Positions 58,489-64,000 of a stretch of DNA of 64,000 bases are shown piece by piece. The first letter of the stretch is position 1, and the number at the start of each line of letters is the position of its first letter. Origin of the DNA: Desulfobacterales bacterium (GTDB lineage Bacteria > Desulfobacterota > Desulfobacteria > Desulfobacterales > JANQIE01); assembly GCA_028282295.1 (NCBI GenBank), contig JANQIE010000071.1, positions 1 through 64,000 on the forward strand, in the 5' to 3' direction. The translations under genes were made by a program, and so were the position numbers. The notes beneath the pieces are model-generated. The model saw nothing but the letters and a program-made list of their open reading frames with translations. It had not been told where the DNA came from and did not search any database.

Positions 58489-59022
58489 ATGATGAACGAC
58501 AGCGGGGCAAAACAAGATCCGGCAGGGGCCATCACGTACAATGTGCTGATCGCCATTCGCAAAATCATCCAGTCCATCGCCATGAATTCAAGAAGTTTGG
58601 TCAAACGTGTTGGTCTGACCGGTCCGCAGTTGATGGTGTTGCAGGAGGTCGCCTATGCCGGTGAAGTTTCGGTGGGTGAAGTCGCCAAAGCCATCAGCCT
58701 GAGCCAGGGCACGGTCACCGGAATCCTGGAACGGATGGAAAAAAAAGGACTGGTGACCCGGCGGCGCAGCAACTTTGACCGGCGCCGCGTGCTGGTACAA
58801 ACCACGACCGCCGGCGGACAGTTGCTGGAATCGGCGCCACCGTTGATGCAGGAAGCCTTCGTGGAGCGCTTCAATGGACTGCAGGACTGGGAGCAGACAA
58901 TGATTCTTACCTCCCTGCAGCGTTTGGTCACGATAATGGACGCCCGAGCCATCGAGGCCGCTCCGATTCTGGCCACCGGTACCATCGAAGAATCGGAGAA
59001 AACCATAGAACTCGAAAAATAG
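58489..59022 (+). CDS. MarR family transcriptional regulator
   Basis: LTGPQLMVLQEVAYAGEVSVGEVAKAISLSQGTVTGILERMEKKGLVTRRRSNFDRRRVLV. Confidence 0.9.
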   Translation: MMNDSGAKQDPAGAITYNVLIAIRKIIQSIAMNSRSLVKRVGLTGPQLMVLQEVAYAGEVSVGEVAKAISLSQGTVTGILERMEKKGLVTRRRSNFDRRRVLVQTTTAGGQLLESAPPLMQEAFVERFNGLQDWEQTMILTSLQRLVTIMDARAIEAAPILATGTIEESEKTIELEK

Positions 59023-59050
59023 ATACCAATCGATCTTAAAGGAGGAGAGA

Positions 59051-60637
59051 ATGTCCCGTTTGAAAAAACTGGAACGGATGTTGACACAAGGCAGAATTTC
59101 TCGTCGTGAGTTTATCGCCTATGCATCAGCCGTGGGGTTGACGGCGACCTTGGCCCCGGCGTGGTTGCCGACCAACGTCCGCGCCGCCGGACCCAAGCGC
59201 GGCGGCCGGCTGCGCATGGGGCTCAACGGCGGCGCCACCTCCGACAACCTGGATCCGGGTATCCAACTGGCCGTAATGCCGCAGGTACTGGTTTACGGTG
59301 CGCTGGCCAACTGCTTGGTGGAAATCGACGCCGACGGCCGGCCAATACCGGAACTGGCCGAAAGCTGGGAATCTACCCCGGATGCCAAAAAGTGGATTTT
59401 CAAACTGCGCAAGGGGGTGGCATTTCACGACGGTAAAAGCATGGATGCAGATGATGTGATCTATTCAATCAACTGGCATCGCAAAACCGGCACCAAATCC
59501 GCCGCCAAAGCACTAGTGGAATCGATCCTCAGCATGAAAAAAGAAGACAAGTACACCCTGGTCTTCGAGATGGAGAACGGCAACGCCGACTTTCCCTATA
59601 CCCTGAGCGACTACCATCTGGTTGTCGGCCCCAAGGACACGGATCTTGCCAAAGGGGTTTTCACGGGCGCCTATGTGATCAAAGACTTCGAGCCGGGGGT
59701 GCGCGCCTTTGCCACCCGCAATCCCAATTACTTCAAATCGGATCGTGCCTGGTTTGATGAAGTCGAAATTCTGGGAATCAATGACGTCAACGCCCGCACC
59801 AACGCCCTGAAGACCGGACAGATCGATATCATGAACCGATGCGATCTGAAGACCGTGCATCTGTTCAAACGGATGCGCGGCATCCAGGTGATGCGCCAGG
59901 ACGGCTTCAAACACTTCACATTCGCCATGCGCACCGACACGCCCCCTTTTAACAACAATGATGTACGCCTGGCCTTGAAATATGCGATTGACCGGGAGCA
60001 GATGGTCAAGACGATTTTACGGGGATACGGCCGGGTGGGGAACGACCATCCCATCAGCGTGGCCAACCGGTATCATGCCGGCCATCTGCCGCAGCGGCAG
60101 TACGATCCGGACAAAGCCGGATTTCATCTGAAAAAGGCGGGGCTTGCCGGCGCAACGTTCAAGCTCCATGCCGCCGAGGCGGCATTTAAAGGGGCCGTGG
60201 ACGCCGGCGTGCTTTTTCGGGAGCAGGCTGCCAAGGCCGGCATCACGGTTGATGTGGTGCGCGAACCCAACGACGGCTATTGGAGCAACGTGTGGAAGAA
60301 AAAGCCCTGGTGTGCGGTCTACTGGGGTGGACGCGCCACCGAAGACATGATGTTCTCAACCGCCTATGCCAAGGGCGCGGCCTGGAACGATACCTTTTGG
60401 AACCATGCGCGCTTTAACGAACTGCTGGTGACGGCCAGGGCCGAACTGGACGAGACCAGGCGACGGGCGATGTATGGCGAAATGCAGCAAATCGTTCGTG
60501 ATGAAGGTGGCGTGGTGGTGCCCATGTTCAGTGCCGATCTGGCGGCGGCCTCCGACAAGATCGGACACGCCAAACCGGCGGCCAACTGGGAGTTGGACGG
60601 CTTCCGGGCACCCGAGCGCTGGTGGTTCAAATCATGA
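59051..60637 (+). CDS. Peptide ABC transporter substrate-binding protein (SBP_bac_5), Tat-type signal
   Basis: GRISRREFIAYASAVGLTATLAPAW; ELAESWESTPDAKKWIFKLRKGVAFHDGKSMDADDVIYSI. Confidence 0.93.
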   Translation: MSRLKKLERMLTQGRISRREFIAYASAVGLTATLAPAWLPTNVRAAGPKRGGRLRMGLNGGATSDNLDPGIQLAVMPQVLVYGALANCLVEIDADGRPIPELAESWESTPDAKKWIFKLRKGVAFHDGKSMDADDVIYSINWHRKTGTKSAAKALVESILSMKKEDKYTLVFEMENGNADFPYTLSDYHLVVGPKDTDLAKGVFTGAYVIKDFEPGVRAFATRNPNYFKSDRAWFDEVEILGINDVNARTNALKTGQIDIMNRCDLKTVHLFKRMRGIQVMRQDGFKHFTFAMRTDTPPFNNNDVRLALKYAIDREQMVKTILRGYGRVGNDHPISVANRYHAGHLPQRQYDPDKAGFHLKKAGLAGATFKLHAAEAAFKGAVDAGVLFREQAAKAGITVDVVREPNDGYWSNVWKKKPWCAVYWGGRATEDMMFSTAYAKGAAWNDTFWNHARFNELLVTARAELDETRRRAMYGEMQQIVRDEGGVVVPMFSADLAAASDKIGHAKPAANWELDGFRAPERWWFKS

Positions 60638-61608
60638 TGCAACTGCACAAACCAAACAGCATTGCCGCCCTGGTGGTCAAGCGTATCGGATTGGGGGTGG
60701 TGACCCTTCTGGTGATTTCACTGCTCATTTTCGCAGGTGTCGAGGCCCTGCCCGGTGATCTTGCCCAGGCGGTTTTGGGCCATAGCGCCACGCCGGAAAC
60801 CGTGGCGGCCTTTCGCAAAGAACTAAAACTCGATCTGCCGGCCCATGAGCGCTATGTCGCCTGGCTGGGGGCCTTTGTCAAAGGCGACTTCGGCAACTCA
60901 CTGGCGAACCGGCGACCGGTGGCCGAACTGATCGGCTGGCGTTTTGCCAATACAATTTTCCTGGCGGCCGCAACAGCTCTGATTGCGGTGCCCGTGGCCG
61001 TTGTGTTGGGAATCCTGGCGGCCCTGTATCGCAACACGCTCTTCGACCGTCTGATCTCCATGGCAACCCTGAGCACCATATCGTTTCCCGAGTTCTTCGT
61101 GGCGTACATCCTCATTGCCCTGCTGTCGGTACAAATGGCCGTATTTCCAAGTATCGCCAACGTCAATGCCCAAATGAATCTCTGGCAGAAATTCTACGCC
61201 ATTTTTCTACCCTGTCTGACGCTTGCCCTGGTTGTGATTGCCCACATGATGCGCCAGACACGGGCGGCCATCATCAATATTTTGTCGAGCCCTTTCATCG
61301 AAATGGCCAACCTCAAAGGGCTGCGGCGTCTGCGGGTGGTTGTGCAACACGCCTTTCCCAATGCGTTGTCGCCGGTGATCAACGTTATCGCCCTCAATCT
61401 GGCGTATCTGGTGGTCGGCGTGGTGATCGTCGAAGTGGTTTTTGTCTACCCCGGATTGGGGCAATTGCTGGTGGATTCCGTCTCCAAGCGCGACATCCCG
61501 GTGGTGCAGGCCAGCGGCCTGATTTTTGCCGCTACTTACGTGCTGCTTAACCTGCTGGCCGACGTGTTGTCCATCGTCAGCAATCCCAGACTACGCAACC
61601 CGCGCTGA
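60622..61608 (+). CDS. Peptide ABC transporter permease (DppB-like)
   Basis: GVVTLLVISLLIFAGVEALPGDLAQAVLG; MMRQTRAAIINILSSPFIEMANLKGL. Confidence 0.93.
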   Translation: MVQIMMQLHKPNSIAALVVKRIGLGVVTLLVISLLIFAGVEALPGDLAQAVLGHSATPETVAAFRKELKLDLPAHERYVAWLGAFVKGDFGNSLANRRPVAELIGWRFANTIFLAAATALIAVPVAVVLGILAALYRNTLFDRLISMATLSTISFPEFFVAYILIALLSVQMAVFPSIANVNAQMNLWQKFYAIFLPCLTLALVVIAHMMRQTRAAIINILSSPFIEMANLKGLRRLRVVVQHAFPNALSPVINVIALNLAYLVVGVVIVEVVFVYPGLGQLLVDSVSKRDIPVVQASGLIFAATYVLLNLLADVLSIVSNPRLRNPR

Positions 61609-61627
61609 CGAACGAAAGTGAGGTTTT

Positions 61628-62455
61628 ATGACGGCTGCATTTAAACTGTTGCGTTCAGCGCCTTTCAGTGCACGCCTGGGAACGGGCATGGTGCTCATTA
61701 CCCTCCTGGCGGCCCTGTTGACACCGGTTATCGCGCCCTACGGTGAAACCGAGGTGGTCGGCGATGTCTGGCTGGAGGCCGGCCGGCAGCACCTGGTAGG
61801 GACCGACAACCTGGGCCGGGACATGTTTTCGCGTCTGCTCTACGGTGCGCGCAACACCATCGCCATCGCCTTTGCCATCACGGCCCTTTCCTTTGTCGTC
61901 GGTGTGATGTGGGGATTTTTAGCGGCCGTTGTGGGCGGGTGGATGGATCAACTACTCAGCCGCTGTGTGGATATCCTGATGGCGTTCCCCACCTTGATCT
62001 TCGCCCTTATGGTGCTTTCCGTAGTGGGAACTTCGATTCCGGCCCTTGTGGTCGTCATTGCCCTGCTCGACTCCACGCGGGTATTTCGCCTGTCGCGGGC
62101 CGTGGCCATGGATATTGAAGTACTGGAATTTGTCGAGGCTGCCCGTCTGAGGGGCGAGGGACTCTGGTGGCTCATGCGCCATGAAGTTTTGCCCAATGCC
62201 ATGCCGCCGCTGGTGGCCGAATTCGGCCTGCGGTTCTGCTTCGTATTCCTGTTTATCGCGGCCCTGAGTTTTCTGGGGTTGGGAATTCAGCCGCCCATGG
62301 CCGACTGGGGCAGTATGGTGCGTGAAAATGCCGGCGCCATCACCTTCGGCATTTACACCCCGCTTTGGCCGGCGGCGGCCATCGCCTTTCTGACCGTGGG
62401 CGTCAACCTGATCGTTGACTGGTTCTTGCATCTTGCCAGCGGTTTGGAAGATTAA
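61628..62455 (+). CDS. Peptide ABC transporter permease (DppC-like)
   Basis: HLVGTDNLGRDMFSRLLYGARNTIAIAF; EFVEAARLRGEGLWWLMRHEVLPN. Confidence 0.93.
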   Translation: MTAAFKLLRSAPFSARLGTGMVLITLLAALLTPVIAPYGETEVVGDVWLEAGRQHLVGTDNLGRDMFSRLLYGARNTIAIAFAITALSFVVGVMWGFLAAVVGGWMDQLLSRCVDILMAFPTLIFALMVLSVVGTSIPALVVVIALLDSTRVFRLSRAVAMDIEVLEFVEAARLRGEGLWWLMRHEVLPNAMPPLVAEFGLRFCFVFLFIAALSFLGLGIQPPMADWGSMVRENAGAITFGIYTPLWPAAAIAFLTVGVNLIVDWFLHLASGLED

Positions 62456-62528
62456 TGTTCAGGGCTTACGAAAAAAATATTGGAGGCGCATTACAGCGTC
62501 GTTACCGGTCAAGAAGAGAAGAGATCAT

Positions 62529-64000
62529 ATGAAACCACTGCTTGAGATGAAAGACATCGTCATCGAAGGATGTACCGGTGAGTCCTGGGACCCGATCATC
62601 AAGGGACTTAACCTGACCCTGACCAAAGGAGAGGTTCTCGGATTGATCGGGGAATCCGGGGCGGGCAAATCGACCCTGGGACTGGCCTCCATGGCCTATA
62701 CCCGGCAGGGATGCCGCATCGCCTCCGGCTCCATCGTTTTTGACGGGCAGGAGCTTTTCGGGGCACCGGAGCCCGAAGTGCGCGCCATTCGCGGCGCCCG
62801 CATCGCCTACGTGGCCCAAAGCGCGGCCGCCTCTTTCAACCCGGCCCACCGGCTCATCCGGCAATATACCGAAGGCCCGGTGCAGCACGGACTGATGAGC
62901 ACCGCCGAGGCCGAAAAAAAAGCGGTGGCCACATACGAGCAACTACTACTGCCCGATCCGGAAAATATCGGCTACCGTTTTCCCCACCAGGTGTCCGGGG
63001 GGCAACTGCAACGGGCCATGGTCGCCATGGCCATGAGTTGCCAGCCCGACATCATTATTTTCGATGAACCCACCACGGCCCTGGACGTCACCACCCAGAT
63101 CGAAGTACTGGCCGCGATCAAGGAGATCACGCGTCGTTTCAACACCGCCGCCATCTACATCACCCATGACCTTGCCGTGGTGGCCCAGTTGGCCGACCGC
63201 ATCATGGTGCTGCGGTATGGCGAACTGGTGGAAGAAAACAATGCCCGCGAAATGCTGGAAAACCCCCGCGAGACGTATACGCGCGACCTGCTGGCGGTAC
63301 GCTCCTTCCAAAAACGCAAAAACTTAAAGGCGCCCGATGATGTTGTTTTAAAAATCGAAAGTGTCACCGCCGGCTATACCGGTGACGACAACGTGCTCGA
63401 AAGCATCGACCTTGAAATACGCCGTGGACGCACCGTGGCCCTGGTGGGCGAATCAGGAAGCGGCAAATCGACCCTGGCGCGAGTGATCACCGGCTTGCTG
63501 CCGCCAAACCAGGGGCGCGTGATTTTCAAAGGCAAACAACTTCCTGCGGCCCTCAAAGCCAGAAAACGCAAAGACTTACAGCGCCTTCAGATGATTTACC
63601 AAATGCCCGATACCGCCCTTAACCCCCGTCAGAAAATCCGCAAAATCATCGGCCGACCCCTGAAATTTTACTTCAACCAGAACCGCAAGCAACAGCAACG
63701 GCGCATCCTGGAATTACTGGAGCAGGTCGAACTTCCGGCGGAGTATATCGACCGCTATCCCACGGAACTTTCCGGTGGCGAAAAACAGCGCATCTGCATT
63801 GCCCGCGCCCTGGCCGCCGAACCGGACCTGATCATCTGCGACGAGGTGACATCGGCCCTGGATCAACTGGTGGCCGAAGGTATATTGAAACTACTACTCA
63901 GCCTGCAACGTAAACTGCTGGTCTCCTACCTGTTTATCACCCATGATTTAGCAACAGTAAAAGCCATCAGCGACGAAATAGTTGTGATGCTGCAGGGACG
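62529..64000 (+). CDS. Dual-domain peptide ABC transporter ATP-binding protein, truncated by the window edge (not in the ORF track)
   Basis: ATG at 62529, open to 64000; two Walker A sites ([26 protein letters not shown]) and two signature motifs ([27 protein letters not shown]). Confidence 0.92.
   Translation, partial: MKPLLEMKDIVIEGCTGESWDPIIKGLNLTLTKGEVLGLIGESGAGKSTLGLASMAYTRQGCRIASGSIVFDGQELFGAPEPEVRAIRGARIAYVAQSAAASFNPAHRLIRQYTEGPVQHGLMSTAEAEKKAVATYEQLLLPDPENIGYRFPHQVSGGQLQRAMVAMAMSCQPDIIIFDEPTTALDVTTQIEVLAAIKEITRRFNTAAIYITHDLAVVAQLADRIMVLRYGELVEENNAREMLENPRETYTRDLLAVRSFQKRKNLKAPDDVVLKIESVTAGYTGDDNVLESIDLEIRRGRTVALVGESGSGKSTLARVITGLLPPNQGRVIFKGKQLPAALKARKRKDLQRLQMIYQMPDTALNPRQKIRKIIGRPLKFYFNQNRKQQQRRILELLEQVELPAEYIDRYPTELSGGEKQRICIARALAAEPDLIICDEVTSALDQLVAEGILKLLLSLQRKLLVSYLFITHDLATVKAISDEIVVMLQG

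Noticed and set aside
1-64000. tRNA, rRNA, prophage or IS transposase genes
   Set aside because: No convincing candidates seen by eye; a tRNAscan/Infernal run would be needed to exclude small RNAs fully.

Overview
This 64-kb chromosomal window most resembles a Desulfobacterota-type genome; that is inferred from gene content, since no rRNA is present. Most of it is ordinary coding sequence: pgi, hypF, an Mla/MCE lipid-transport operon, a DUF2760/Hsp70-like pair, an ADP-forming acyl-CoA synthetase, a class I adenylate cyclase-HDOD fusion, ispF-cysS-uvrB-uvrC, mdh, an MglA-like GTPase/DUF4388-cNMP/PilZ cluster, purC, an acetate module (acs, SSS symporter, REC, PAS-DnaQ, cNMP-CBS-DUF294, SSS-histidine kinase) and a peptide ABC transporter running off the right edge. 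Long intergenic gaps hold several families of dispersed palindromic repeats. The most unusual region is about 49.9-54.8 kb. It has a calpain-like cysteine protease with a Thr/Ser-rich tandem-repeat N-terminus, an apparent decayed duplicate of that N-terminus just upstream, and two small paralogous Ala/Gly-repeat proteins. The two small proteins share a near-identical 37-residue C-terminus that is conserved at protein level despite many synonymous changes. A shared upstream DNA motif links the protease locus to the first repeat protein. I propose this as a candidate undescribed system. All functional claims come from reading the sequence; no searches were run.
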